Of a DNA stretch of 64,000 nucleotides, positions 8,284 through 15,592 are shown piece after piece. The stretch covers positions 1,116,001 to 1,180,000 of the forward strand of contig NZ_JACIEH010000003.1 of the NCBI RefSeq assembly GCF_014196745.1, read 5' to 3'. A program made the translations under genes and the position numbers. Source of the DNA: Sphingomonas kyeonggiensis (lineage in GTDB: Bacteria > Pseudomonadota > Alphaproteobacteria > Sphingomonadales > Sphingomonadaceae). Positions within the stretch are counted from its first letter, which is position 1; every line of letters starts with the position of its first letter. The notes under the pieces were generated by a model. That model had not been told where the DNA came from, made no database searches, and worked only from the letters and a program-made list of their open reading frames with translations.

Positions 8284-8815
8284 GTAATGGGCCTTCCTCC
8301 CCTCGCGCTGGCAGGAAGCGGCTGTTGCAGAGCAGAGCGGCCGAGACCAGCGATACCAGCACACCCACCGGGAAGATCTCGACAAAGGTCATCGGCAGCC
8401 GGAAGAACGGGTTGTGATAGGCGGTGCGGAAAGACGCCATCTCCGCCTGCGCCTTGGCCAGCTCCGCGCCGCTCTTGCCGTCGAGCATCGTTCCCGCGAA
8501 CTTGTCGATGAACGCGTCGATGCCAATCGTCGCCAGCGCCACGTCCCAGCAGATCGCATAGACGATCCCCGCGACCAGGCTGATCGCCAGCCCCATGCCG
8601 AGTGCCGGCCAGAAGCGGATCACGCCGCCCTGCGCCACGTCGCGCTGGCGCTTGATCGCGACGAAGATGGCGCTCAGCCCGATCAGCATGATAAGATAGC
8701 CGATCGCCATGCCGTACTGGCCGGTGGCGCCTTCGAAGTTCAGCACTATGACGGAGAGCAGGCCGCCGGCGATCAGGCCGCCGATCAGGCCATGGGTCAG
8801 GATGGTGCGCAGCAT
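8240..8815 (-). CDS. DUF4199-like integral membrane protein
   Basis: A 191-residue protein with four hydrophobic segments (HGLIGGLIAGGLLSVIVLNF, YGMAIGYLIMLIGLSAIFVA, LGMGLAISLVAGIVYAICWD and FPVGVLVSLVSAALLC) and a Lys/Asp-rich loop. The pattern, with GQYGMAIGYLIML and IRFWPALGMG, matches DUF4199 membrane proteins of unknown function. The last dozen residues (PVTPAQAGVQGNKG) are encoded by a REP-like palindrome, so the native C-terminus probably ended nearer LPARGEE. It lies 127 bp downstream of the membrane HTH gene at 8943-9386, an association I recall from other genomes, which suggests a functional pair. Confidence 0.82.
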   Translation of the reverse strand: MLRTILTHGLIGGLIAGGLLSVIVLNFEGATGQYGMAIGYLIMLIGLSAIFVAIKRQRDVAQGGVIRFWPALGMGLAISLVAGIVYAICWDVALATIGIDAFIDKFAGTMLDGKSGAELAKAQAEMASFRTAYHNPFFRLPMTFVEIFPVGVLVSLVSAALLCNSRFLPARGEEGPLPVTPAQAGVQGNKG

Positions 8816-8914
8816 AGTCGTCCCCCTTGGGTTCAGGTTGCGCTTCGATCAGCCGCTTCGCAAGCCGCCGCGGCAATCCCCCGAAAGGATGATTTGCGTG
8901 AAATGGCCCAGATC

Positions 8915-8941
8915 CGTCGTCCCGGCGAAAGCCGGGGTGGC
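8915..8941. repeat. Single REP-like palindrome
   Basis: CCGTCGTCCCGGCGAAAGCC followed by its inverse GGGGTGG forms a short imperfect hairpin of the dispersed palindrome family seen elsewhere in the window. It sits immediately after the stop codon of the membrane LuxR-type gene on the minus strand, where it may act as a 3'-end structure. Confidence 0.75.
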
Positions 8942-8942
8942 G

Positions 8943-9386
8943 TTACTTGACGATCCCCAGTTCCCGCGCCCGGGCCACGGCGTCCCCGCGTCGCTTCGCC
9001 CGCAGCTTCTCGAGCAGCCGTGCGACATGCGTCTTCACCGTGTTGAGCGATACGCCGAGCTTGTCCGCGATCTCCTGGTTCGATCGCCCGGCGAGCAGTT
9101 CGTCGAGCACCTCCAGTTCGCGCGGGGAGAGGCCCAGCGCCGCCACCGCCTGCGGATTGCCGTCGAACGCGCGTGGGGCTGGCCGGGCGATCCCTCGCAC
9201 GCCGAGCCAGACGCCCAGCGCCAGGAAACCGCCCGCGATCAGGAAGATGTAGAGGTCGCCGATGTGCGAGCGCACCAGCCGCTGGTAATCGAGCCATTGG
9301 AGCAGCAGCGTTCCTGCCGCCAGCAGCGCGCCGTATAGCAGGACGCGCTTGCCCAAGCTCAGTCCCGCGTCAGCGTCGCGCTCCAC
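8943..9386 (-). CDS. Membrane-anchored LuxR-type HTH regulator
   Basis: A 147-residue protein with two N-terminal membrane helices (VLLYGALLAAGTLLLQWL and LYIFLIAGGFLALGVWLGV) and a C-terminal LuxR/GerE helix-turn-helix (LSPRELEVLDELLAGRSNQE, then GVSLNTVKTHVARLLEKLRA). It is expected to sit in the inner membrane with the DNA-binding domain in the cytoplasm. The GTG start at 9386 overlaps the end of btaB by 28 nt, so it is the third gene of a btaA-btaB-HTH operon. Its ligand and targets are unknown. It resembles the HTH partner commonly found beside DUF4199 genes, and such a gene follows downstream. Confidence 0.85.
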   Translation of the reverse strand: MERDADAGLSLGKRVLLYGALLAAGTLLLQWLDYQRLVRSHIGDLYIFLIAGGFLALGVWLGVRGIARPAPRAFDGNPQAVAALGLSPRELEVLDELLAGRSNQEIADKLGVSLNTVKTHVARLLEKLRAKRRGDAVARARELGIVK

Positions 9387-10021
9387 ACATAGCCGCGCAG
9401 GGTCGAACGGAAGTCGAGCCGCAGCCCTTCCTCCTCGGCGATGCGCTTGAGCACCGCGGGCAGCGTGTCACGCGGATAGACGTGGAAGTCGTTCAGCGAC
9501 TTGAAGTGCAGCCGCTTCGCAAAGCCGGGCAGCCGCTCATACTGGCCGAAATCGACGATGTGCAGGCTGCCGCCCTGCGCCAGCGCCTTCGCGCCCAGCT
9601 CGATCGCCTCCACCCAGGGCGGGATCATCGAGAGCGTGTAGCTCATGAACACCCGGTCGAGCTTGTCGACGCCGAACAGCGCGTTCACGTCGAACGCACC
9701 CGCGTCACCCTGCGCCAGCGTGATCTTGCCGCTAAGGCCGTTCTTCTCGACCGAGGCGCGTGCCGTCTCCAGCATCGCCTCGCTGATGTCGAAGCCGTAG
9801 AAACGCGCCTCGGGGAAGCGCTTCGCCGCGACGATCAGGTTGCGCGCGGTGCCGCAGCCCACTTCGAGCACGGTGCCCCCGCGGGGCGGATTCAGCCCGC
9901 GAATCAGCGCGTCGCGGCCGAGCAGGTAGAATTTGCGCGTGAAGTCGTAGAAGTGGCGATGGAGCGCATAGGTCGCGTCCATCAGCCCCTTCTGGTCGGC
10001 ACCCCCGGTCGCGGCGCTCAT
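9359..10021 (-). CDS. btaB: Betaine lipid N-methyltransferase BtaB
   Basis: A 220-residue class I SAM-dependent methyltransferase. Motif I is GTVLEVGCGTARNLIVAA, motif II includes FYGFDISEAMLETARAS, and the acidic motif is QGDAGAFD. Directly upstream lies btaA, with an ATGA overlap, which identifies it as BtaB: it trimethylates diacylglyceryl-homoserine to the betaine lipid DGTS at the inner membrane. DGTS replaces phospholipids when phosphate is scarce in Rhodobacter sphaeroides. Without the btaA context only a generic methyltransferase call would be safe. Confidence 0.88.
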   Translation of the reverse strand: MSAATGGADQKGLMDATYALHRHFYDFTRKFYLLGRDALIRGLNPPRGGTVLEVGCGTARNLIVAAKRFPEARFYGFDISEAMLETARASVEKNGLSGKITLAQGDAGAFDVNALFGVDKLDRVFMSYTLSMIPPWVEAIELGAKALAQGGSLHIVDFGQYERLPGFAKRLHFKSLNDFHVYPRDTLPAVLKRIAEEEGLRLDFRSTLRGYVWSATLTRD

Positions 10022-11262
10022 GCGTGCGGCTTCAGCGTCCAGACGTGCGTCGCGCCATAGACCGACGAACGGTCTCGGCGCGTCCAGTCGTCGAGCTTGG
10101 CCTGGTCCTCATATTCCCACTGGGACATGAGTTCCTCGGGGATGTGCCCCTTCACCACATCGGGGATCGCCGCGGTGCGATAGAGCACGCGCGCGCCCGG
10201 CTTGGCGGTGCGGGTGATCTCGCCCCAGATGCGGGTGAGCTGCTCGTCGGTCATCCAGTCCTGCGCGTCGAGCAGGATGTAGCGGTCGAGCGACTGTGCC
10301 GGCATCGTCTCGAGATAGTCGGCATAGTTGGTGTGGCGGATCTCGACGCGGTCGGCGCGCGCGCGCACCACATCCCAGTTCTTTGCCTCGAGATACGGCG
10401 GCAGCGGCGCGTCCGGACCCTCGCCATAGCCGCGGCCAAAGGCCTGCCAGGCGTAGAAATTGTCCTTCAGGTCGAAGTCGCAGGCGAGCTTGCGCAGGCG
10501 GCTCTTCAGCGCGCCGGTGATGCCCGCCTGGTCGTCGATCTTGAGCAGGTCGTACTGCGCCGGCGGAATGCCGAAGCCGAACAGGGCGGCGGGCTGGTCG
10601 ACCAGCCAGCGCAGGAACTTCTTCTCGAAGAACGGCTCGAAGCGCGTCTCGAAGATCTGGCGCTGCTCCTCGATGTTCTTCGCGGCCAGGATCTCGCGCG
10701 GATCGATGCCGTAGCGGTGCGCCAGCCAGTGGACGAAGCCGATCAGCCGGCCGAGCAGGCCGTATTTGTAGAAGCCATGCTTGAACGCCTCGATGCGGCG
10801 GGTGCCGTTCAGGCCGCGGCGCTCCCAGTAATCGCGGTACGGCGCATCGAGATGCGGCGCGATGTGCTGGCGATAGGCCTCGACATTCTCGGCCTTGTTG
10901 GCCTGGCCGAAGAAGCGGTGGAACGCCGCATAGTCGGGCAGGTTCAGCGCCGCCTGCTTCTTGAGGTTGTTGAGCGCGATGTGTGCCGGATTGAGATCGA
11001 CCGCGGTGATCTTCGCCGGGTTCGCCGTCAGGTACGAGAAGACGTTGCACCCGCCCGAGGCGATCGTGACCATATGGTGGTCCGGCTGCAGCTGCAGCGC
11101 CTCCATGTCGATCACCGGATCTTCCCAGATCTGCGGATAGACGAGGCCACGGAACGCGAAGGTGAAGGCGCGCTCGAGCAGGCCCTCCTTGGTCATGTGC
11201 TCATGGCGGTGTACGGCGCCGCGGACGGCGACATTCTTCGGCGTCTTGGTAATCGAACCCAT
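10018..11262 (-). CDS. btaA: Diacylglycerol 3-amino-3-carboxypropyl transferase BtaA (DUF3419)
   Basis: A 414-residue DUF3419 protein. BtaA moves the aminocarboxypropyl group of SAM to diacylglycerol, giving the homoserine lipid that BtaB methylates. Typical stretches are FRGLVYPQIWEDPVIDMEAL, the SAM-site-like HHMVTIASGGCNVFSYL, ITAVDLNPAHIALNNLK and YILLDAQDWMTDEQLTRIW. The start ATG at 11262 has AGGAG 6 nt upstream; the frame stays open upstream but without another good site. It heads the btaA-btaB-HTH operon. A perfect dyad lies about 60 bp upstream. Confidence 0.93.
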   Translation of the reverse strand: MGSITKTPKNVAVRGAVHRHEHMTKEGLLERAFTFAFRGLVYPQIWEDPVIDMEALQLQPDHHMVTIASGGCNVFSYLTANPAKITAVDLNPAHIALNNLKKQAALNLPDYAAFHRFFGQANKAENVEAYRQHIAPHLDAPYRDYWERRGLNGTRRIEAFKHGFYKYGLLGRLIGFVHWLAHRYGIDPREILAAKNIEEQRQIFETRFEPFFEKKFLRWLVDQPAALFGFGIPPAQYDLLKIDDQAGITGALKSRLRKLACDFDLKDNFYAWQAFGRGYGEGPDAPLPPYLEAKNWDVVRARADRVEIRHTNYADYLETMPAQSLDRYILLDAQDWMTDEQLTRIWGEITRTAKPGARVLYRTAAIPDVVKGHIPEELMSQWEYEDQAKLDDWTRRDRSSVYGATHVWTLKPHA

Positions 11263-11322
11263 CAATAGCTCCTGGACGCCCCGGCGGACGAGCGGTGGTC
11301 CGCCACGCCCTATTACCCCTTT

Positions 11323-11340
11323 GTGACGAACCGGCGTCAC
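11323..11340. promoter_or_regulatory. Perfect 6-6-6 dyad upstream of btaA
   Basis: GTGACG-AACCGG-CGTCAC is a perfect inverted repeat 61 bp upstream of the btaA start. The position suits an operator. It does not match the direct-repeat layout of a Pho box as I know it, so a phosphate link is only suggested by the gene function. It could also be a weak transcript-end structure, since the neighbouring minus-strand gene's start lies further away. Confidence 0.45.
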
Positions 11341-11421
11341 TCTAGGGTCTATCCCCTGCACCCGCAACGCCTGTCGCGGGTGCTTCCCGGGACGCCCCCT
11401 AGAGTCAGGAGCCCAGCAAAA

Positions 11422-12096
11422 TCAATCCCGTGTGACGCTGCCGGCCATCGGCCAGTCGCTGTCGCCGATCCGCTTGAGCACCATCTTGAAGAAGGGGCGG
11501 GGCGGCTGCCCCTCGGCGACGAAATCGCCGGTCTCGGTCCAGGTCGCGCCGTCGAAGATCGCCTTGTACTGGACCTTGGCATTGGGACCGGCCGGCACTT
11601 CCCAAGCGTAACCCTTGTCGAGCACCGTCATCGGGAAGGTACCCGATCGCCCGCCGGTATAGCTCTGCATCGAGAAACTCTGGGTTCGCGCGTCGTAGGA
11701 GACCACGGCGAAGGCGTTGAACGGCACCTTGCCGTCCACGTCGAATGACTTGCCCTCGATCAGCGTGATCGTCCCGTCGAGCAGCGTTCCGACGCGTTCG
11801 GTATGCGTCACGACCTTCTCGCCGACGCCGGGCATCTGCATTCGCGCCTCGCCGCGCCACTTGCCGTGCATCCAGTCGAGCCTGTGCATCGCGGCGGATT
11901 GCTGCGCCATCGCGGCGGTGTCGGCCTGCTGAGCATGCGCGGTGAAGGGCAGGGCGAGAGCAAGCGTCGCGATGCCCCAAGCCCAAAACCCAAAAGTTCC
12001 CCGGCGAAAGCCGGGGCCCAGGGTCACGGGCGAGACGGCAGAGAAACCCTGGGCCCCGGCTTTCGCCGGGGAACTGGATAGACGTGAAGCGAACAT
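11422..12096 (-). CDS. Secreted DUF1579-like protein with a palindrome captured in its signal peptide
   Basis: A 224-residue exported protein. After a signal peptide ending PFTAHAQQ come LDWMHGKWRGEARMQMPG, a VGTLLDGTITLIEG strand pair and FFKMVLKRIGDSDWP, a lipocalin/DUF1579-like pattern of unknown function. The ATG at 12096 has GGGAG 5-6 nt upstream. Codons 8 to 34 are exactly an 81-bp inverted repeat pair (11995-12075); without it the N-terminus would read MFASRLSFGFWAWGIATLAL, a classic signal peptide. No other ATG, GTG or TTG follows the palindrome before the hydrophobic core; a GTG inside the palindrome is the only alternative. It is divergent from the LytTR gene, with 49 bp between the starts. 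Confidence 0.82.
   Translation of the reverse strand: MFASRLSSSPAKAGAQGFSAVSPVTLGPGFRRGTFGFWAWGIATLALALPFTAHAQQADTAAMAQQSAAMHRLDWMHGKWRGEARMQMPGVGEKVVTHTERVGTLLDGTITLIEGKSFDVDGKVPFNAFAVVSYDARTQSFSMQSYTGGRSGTFPMTVLDKGYAWEVPAGPNAKVQYKAIFDGATWTETGDFVAEGQPPRPFFKMVLKRIGDSDWPMAGSVTRD
11995..12075. repeat. 81-bp REP pair: perfect 30-bp inverted repeats, in frame inside a gene
   Basis: The left arm (11995-12024) and right arm (12046-12075) are perfect reverse complements, each containing the palindrome core CCCCGGCGAAAGCCGGGG, with a 21-bp spacer. The whole is 81 bp, a multiple of three, and its edges coincide with codon boundaries of the DUF1579-like gene. The repeat therefore adds 27 residues to the product without a frameshift. 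Confidence 0.93.
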
Positions 12097-12145
12097 TCCG
12101 ATCTCCCGATTGTCCCCGGCCTCCGCCCATGGCAGCCTGTCCGCC

Positions 12146-12973
12146 ATGCCCGCCGTCCGGTCGCTCCGCACTGGCCCTGCCGCCCGCACTGCCGGCAAGC
12201 GCGGTTTCGTGAAGCGCGCGCTCGGCTTCGCGAAACGGGCATTGCCGAAAAAGGCGCCGCCCGGCTTTCCGCTGCTCTGGGTCGCCTGCCTCGCCGCCGC
12301 GGCGCTGATGATCGTCACCGGCGGGTTCGGCACCGGCCGCCTGCCGCTCCACGCGCGCACCCTTTTCTGGGTGGTGCTGATGCTGTGGAACGCGCTCAAA
12401 TGGCAGGCGCTGTTCGCCTGGGGCGTGCGCAAGTCGAGCGACTGGCCGCGCATCGCGCTGCTCGGCACCGTCCCGCTCAACCTGCCGTTGCCGCTCGAGA
12501 TCCCGCTCGTCGGCGCGCTGCTCGGCCGGAACATGCGCGTCATGCCATTCGACGTCTGGCTGCGTGCGGCGGCGATCAGCGTGGTGATCTTCGCCGTCTG
12601 CGCGCTCGTCGCCTGGATTTTGCTCCGTCAAATGCGCCCGGTCCGCGCCGATACCGGCCTGCTCGCCCGTGCCCGGGTCGGTGCCGAGCAGCTCGCGGGA
12701 ATCGAAGCCGAGGATCATTATTGCCGCATCCACCGCCGCGACGGCACGAGCGCACTGCTCCACTACCGCTTCGGCGACGCGCTCGAGGAAGTCGCCGCCC
12801 TGGACGGCGCCCAGGTCCATCGCGGCGCCTGGGTCGCGGCGGGAGCCGTGGCCGGCGCCGAACGCGATGGCCGCAAATGGCGGCTGCTGCTCGCCGGCGG
12901 CGGTTCGGTACCGGTCAGCGCGACCTATGCAGCGGAGGCACGGGCGCGGGGATGGCTGCGGGGAAGGGGATAG
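12146..12973 (+). CDS. Membrane protein with C-terminal LytTR DNA-binding domain
   Basis: A 275-residue protein with a basic N-terminus, about four hydrophobic segments (PLLWVACLAAAALMIVTGGF, TLFWVVLMLWNALKWQALF, LNLPLPLEIPLVGALLG and AAAISVVIFAVCALVAWIL) and a C-terminal LytTR domain of about 95 residues (GIEAEDHYCRIHRRDGTSAL, then FGDALEEVAALDGAQVHRGA). LytTR domains bind DNA as direct repeats. It lacks a receiver domain, so it is a one-component membrane regulator. The start ATG at 12146 was chosen after the palindrome region; the frame is open further upstream through that repeat. The divergent DUF1579-like gene is a plausible target. Confidence 0.85.
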   Translation: MPAVRSLRTGPAARTAGKRGFVKRALGFAKRALPKKAPPGFPLLWVACLAAAALMIVTGGFGTGRLPLHARTLFWVVLMLWNALKWQALFAWGVRKSSDWPRIALLGTVPLNLPLPLEIPLVGALLGRNMRVMPFDVWLRAAAISVVIFAVCALVAWILLRQMRPVRADTGLLARARVGAEQLAGIEAEDHYCRIHRRDGTSALLHYRFGDALEEVAALDGAQVHRGAWVAAGAVAGAERDGRKWRLLLAGGGSVPVSATYAAEARARGWLRGRG

Positions 12974-12982
12974 CCGGCCAAT

Positions 12983-13010
12983 CGTCATCCCCGCCTGCGC
13001 GGGGATGACG
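12983..13010. repeat. Perfect REP hairpin, 12-bp stem
   Basis: CGTCATCCCCGC-CTGC-GCGGGGATGACG is a perfect hairpin between the convergent LytTR and lipoprotein genes. It is the simplest member of the palindrome family of this window and probably ends or protects both transcripts. Confidence 0.88.
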
Positions 13011-13033
13011 GGAAGATATGCGGAAGGATCAGA

Positions 13034-13519
13034 TCAATCCCGGCAATAGCCCTCGCCGGTGTGCACCGTCAGGCAGTCCTTCTTGCCCGCCAGCCACTTA
13101 AGGCCCGTCGCATCGCCATCGCTCGGGTGGAGCGTCTGCTCGCCGTCCGGGCGCTTGAACGTGATGCCTTCGCTGGACCCGCGGCCATCGAACGACCCCT
13201 TGTCGTCGAGCGTGTACTGCATCTCGAGCTTGTAGGTGCCGGCATCCTTACCCTTCGACACGACCAGATAGGTGCCTTCGACACCCTTCCAGCGACCGAC
13301 CCAGTCGTCGCGGTCCACCGGCTTGCCGGACACTTCCTTCTTCAGGTCGGCGGCGCCGGTCTCGACGGCATTGGCGATCGATCCGCCCACCGCGACTGCG
13401 GCATTGCCGGCGGTCTCGGTGGCGTTGGCGGTGGCGTCGGCGGCCCGGTCGGCGCTGTTCTCGGCGGCGTTGCACGCGGCGAGCGCCAGCGCAGGCGCGA
13501 GGATCAGCAGCGCGCGCAT
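13034..13519 (-). CDS. Predicted lipoprotein with Ala/Asn-rich helix and C-terminal domain
   Basis: A 161-residue protein whose lipoprotein signal peptide MRALLILAPALALAAC ends in a LAAC lipobox. A 40-residue Ala/Asn/Thr-rich helical stretch (AENSADRAADATANATETAG) follows, then a domain of about 100 residues (DDWVGRWKGVEGTYLVVSKG, DGEQTLHPSDGDATGLKWL, two cysteines near the C-terminus in KKDCLTVHTGEGYC). Function is unknown. Its ATG shares one base with the TGA of the upstream lipoprotein gene (TGATG), so translation is coupled. The two proteins share the lipobox and the helical stretch, suggesting duplication. Confidence 0.83.
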   Translation of the reverse strand: MRALLILAPALALAACNAAENSADRAADATANATETAGNAAVAVGGSIANAVETGAADLKKEVSGKPVDRDDWVGRWKGVEGTYLVVSKGKDAGTYKLEMQYTLDDKGSFDGRGSSEGITFKRPDGEQTLHPSDGDATGLKWLAGKKDCLTVHTGEGYCRD

Positions 13520-13770
13520 CAGCGAGTCGCCTCGTCGATCGCGTTGCCGACATGGCTCGCGCGGTTGCCGATGTCGTCCGCGGTGTTGTCGAAGGCGTTG
13601 CCGGCATCGTCCGCGGCTGCGTCGATGCTGTTGCCCAGGTCGTTGGCGGCGTTGCTCAGCGAGTCGCCGGTGCGGTCCAGCGAGTTGCTCAGATTGCTCT
13701 CCGTGCTCGGCGAACAGGCCGCGAGGCCCAAAGCGAGGGCAGGGAGCAGGGCGAAAATCGTCTTGCGCAT
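13519..13770 (-). CDS. Small predicted lipoprotein with Asn/Asp/Ala repeats
   Basis: An 83-residue protein with the signal peptide MRKTIFALLPALALGLAAC (lipobox LAAC). The mature part is low-complexity amphipathic helix with recurring units such as NAANDLGNSIDAAADDAGNA and FDNTADDIGNRASHVGNAID, roughly every eleven residues. The pattern recalls entericidin/Lpp-like helical lipoproteins, but no family is certain. The start at 13770 has GAGAGAAAC upstream. It is the first gene of the two-gene lipoprotein operon and is divergent from rpiB. Confidence 0.82.
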   Translation of the reverse strand: MRKTIFALLPALALGLAACSPSTESNLSNSLDRTGDSLSNAANDLGNSIDAAADDAGNAFDNTADDIGNRASHVGNAIDEATR

Positions 13771-13828
13771 GTTTCTCTCCGAATAGTCGGTCTAGCCAGC
13801 ACGGTCCTTGCGGCGTAGGGGAGCGCGC

Positions 13829-14281
13829 ATGCCACACGCCATCGCTATCGCATCGGACCATGCCGCCTACGCAATGAAGGCAGAACTCGCCGAATGGTTG
13901 CGTAACGAAGGCCATGAAGTGCTCGATTTGGGCACGAATGGCCCCGAAAGCGTCGATTATCCCGATTACGGCTATCGTCTCGCCAAGGCGATCGAGACCG
14001 GCCAGGCCGTGCACGGCGTCGCGCTGTGCGGCTCGGGCATCGGCATCTCGATCGCGGTGAACCGCAATCCGGCAGCGCGCTGCGCGCTCGTCTCCGAGCC
14101 GCTCTCGGCCAGCCTTGCGCGCCAGCACAACGATGCCAATGTCATCGCCCTCGGTGCCCGTCTCGTCGGTATCGAGATGGCCAAGGCCTGCATCACCACT
14201 TTCCTCGCAACCGAGTTCCTCGGCGACCGCCACCAGCGCCGGGTCGAGAAGCTCAGCCACCCCGAAAGGAGCCCCGAATGA
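13829..14281 (+). CDS. rpiB: Ribose 5-phosphate isomerase B
   Basis: A 150-residue RpiB/LacAB-family sugar isomerase that interconverts ribose 5-phosphate and ribulose 5-phosphate in the pentose phosphate pathway. It shows IASDHAAYAMKAEL, VLDLGTNGPESVDYPDYGY, and the active-site segment GVALCGSGIGISIAVNRNP with the conserved cysteine. The ATG at 13829 has GGGGAG 5 nt upstream and is preferred to an in-frame start at 13808. The stop overlaps the glyA start as ATGA. It leads the rpiB-glyA-nrdR-trmJ operon. Confidence 0.95.
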   Translation: MPHAIAIASDHAAYAMKAELAEWLRNEGHEVLDLGTNGPESVDYPDYGYRLAKAIETGQAVHGVALCGSGIGISIAVNRNPAARCALVSEPLSASLARQHNDANVIALGARLVGIEMAKACITTFLATEFLGDRHQRRVEKLSHPERSPE

Positions 14282-15588
14282 GCACCAACCCCGTTAGCAA
14301 TGGCGTGCAGCCGGACGGTTTCTTCACCCGCAGCCTCGCCGAGGCCGATCCGGCGGTCTTCGCCGGCGTCGAGCACGAGCTGAAGCGCGAGCAGTATCAG
14401 ATCGAGCTGATCGCCAGCGAGAACATCGTCTCCAAGGCGGTGCTCGAGGCCCAGGGCTCGGTCTTCACCAACAAGTACGCCGAGGGCTATCCCGGCAAGC
14501 GCTACTACCAGGGCTGCCACCCCTCGGACGAAGTCGAGCAGCTGGCGATCGATCGCGCCAAGCAGATCTTCGGCTGCGACTTCGCCAACGTCCAGCCGCA
14601 CTCGGGCGCGCAGGCGAACGGCGCGGTGATGCTCGCGCTCGCCAAGCCGGGCGACACGATCATGGGCCTCAGCCTCGATTCGGGCGGTCACCTGACCCAC
14701 GGCGCGAAGGCGGCGATGTCGGGCAAGTGGTTCAATGCGGTCCAGTATGGCGTTGATCCGGTCACGCACCTGATCGACTTCGACGAGGTCCTGGCCAAGG
14801 CCAAGGAGAGCCAGCCGCGCATCATCATCGCCGGCGGCTCGGCCTATCCGCGCCACATCGATTTCGCGAAGTTCCGCGCGATCGCCGATGAAGTCGGCGC
14901 GATCTTCATGGTCGACATGGCCCACTTCGCCGGCCTGGTCGCCGGCGGCGTCCACCCGACGCCTTTCGGCCACGCCCATGTCGTGACCACCACCACCCAC
15001 AAGACGCTGCGCGGCCCGCGTGGCGGCGCGGTGTTCACCAATGACGAGGCGATCGCCAAGAAGATCAACTCGGCGGTGTTCCCCGGCCTGCAGGGCGGCC
15101 CGCTGATGCACGTCATCGCCGCCAAGGCGGTTGCGTTCGGCGAGGCGCTCCAGCCCGAGTTCAAGTCCTATGCGGCGGCGATCGTCGAGAACGCCAAGAT
15201 CCTCGCGGCCACGCTCAAGGAGCGCGGTGCGGCGGTGGTCTCGGGCGGCACCGACACGCATCTCGCGCTGATCGACCTCACCCCGCTGGGCGTGACCGGC
15301 AAGGACGCCGACGAGGCGCTCGAGCGCGCGGCGATCACCTGCAACAAGAACGGCATCCCCAACGATCCGCTGCCCCCGGTCAAGACCAGCGGCATCCGCG
15401 TCGGCTCGCCGGCGGGCACCACCCGCGGCTTCGGCGTCGCCGAGTTCCGCGAGATCGGCAACATGGTCGCCGACGTGCTCGACGGCCTCAAGAAGAATGG
15501 CGAGCAGGGCGACGCCCAGGTCGAGGCCAATGTCCGCGAGCGCGTCCGCGCGCTGTGCGAGCGCTTCCCCATCTATCCGGAGCTCTGA
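14278..15588 (+). CDS. glyA: Serine hydroxymethyltransferase
   Basis: A 436-residue PLP enzyme that converts serine plus tetrahydrofolate to glycine and 5,10-methylene-THF. It shows QIELIASENIVSKAVLEAQG, the NKYAEGYPGKRYYQGC substrate motif, VQPHSGAQAN, DMAHFAGLVAGGVHP and the PLP lysine in VVTTTTHKTLRGPRGG. Length is normal. The ATG at 14278 overlaps the rpiB stop (ATGA) and has AAAGGAGCCCC upstream. The next gene, nrdR, starts 4 nt after the stop, the common glyA-nrdR order in proteobacteria. Confidence 0.98.
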   Translation: MSTNPVSNGVQPDGFFTRSLAEADPAVFAGVEHELKREQYQIELIASENIVSKAVLEAQGSVFTNKYAEGYPGKRYYQGCHPSDEVEQLAIDRAKQIFGCDFANVQPHSGAQANGAVMLALAKPGDTIMGLSLDSGGHLTHGAKAAMSGKWFNAVQYGVDPVTHLIDFDEVLAKAKESQPRIIIAGGSAYPRHIDFAKFRAIADEVGAIFMVDMAHFAGLVAGGVHPTPFGHAHVVTTTTHKTLRGPRGGAVFTNDEAIAKKINSAVFPGLQGGPLMHVIAAKAVAFGEALQPEFKSYAAAIVENAKILAATLKERGAAVVSGGTDTHLALIDLTPLGVTGKDADEALERAAITCNKNGIPNDPLPPVKTSGIRVGSPAGTTRGFGVAEFREIGNMVADVLDGLKKNGEQGDAQVEANVRERVRALCERFPIYPEL

Positions 15589-15592
15589 TTAA

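Noticed and set aside
11323..11340. Pho box for btaA
   Set aside because: The site is an inverted, not a direct, repeat; kept only as an unidentified dyad.
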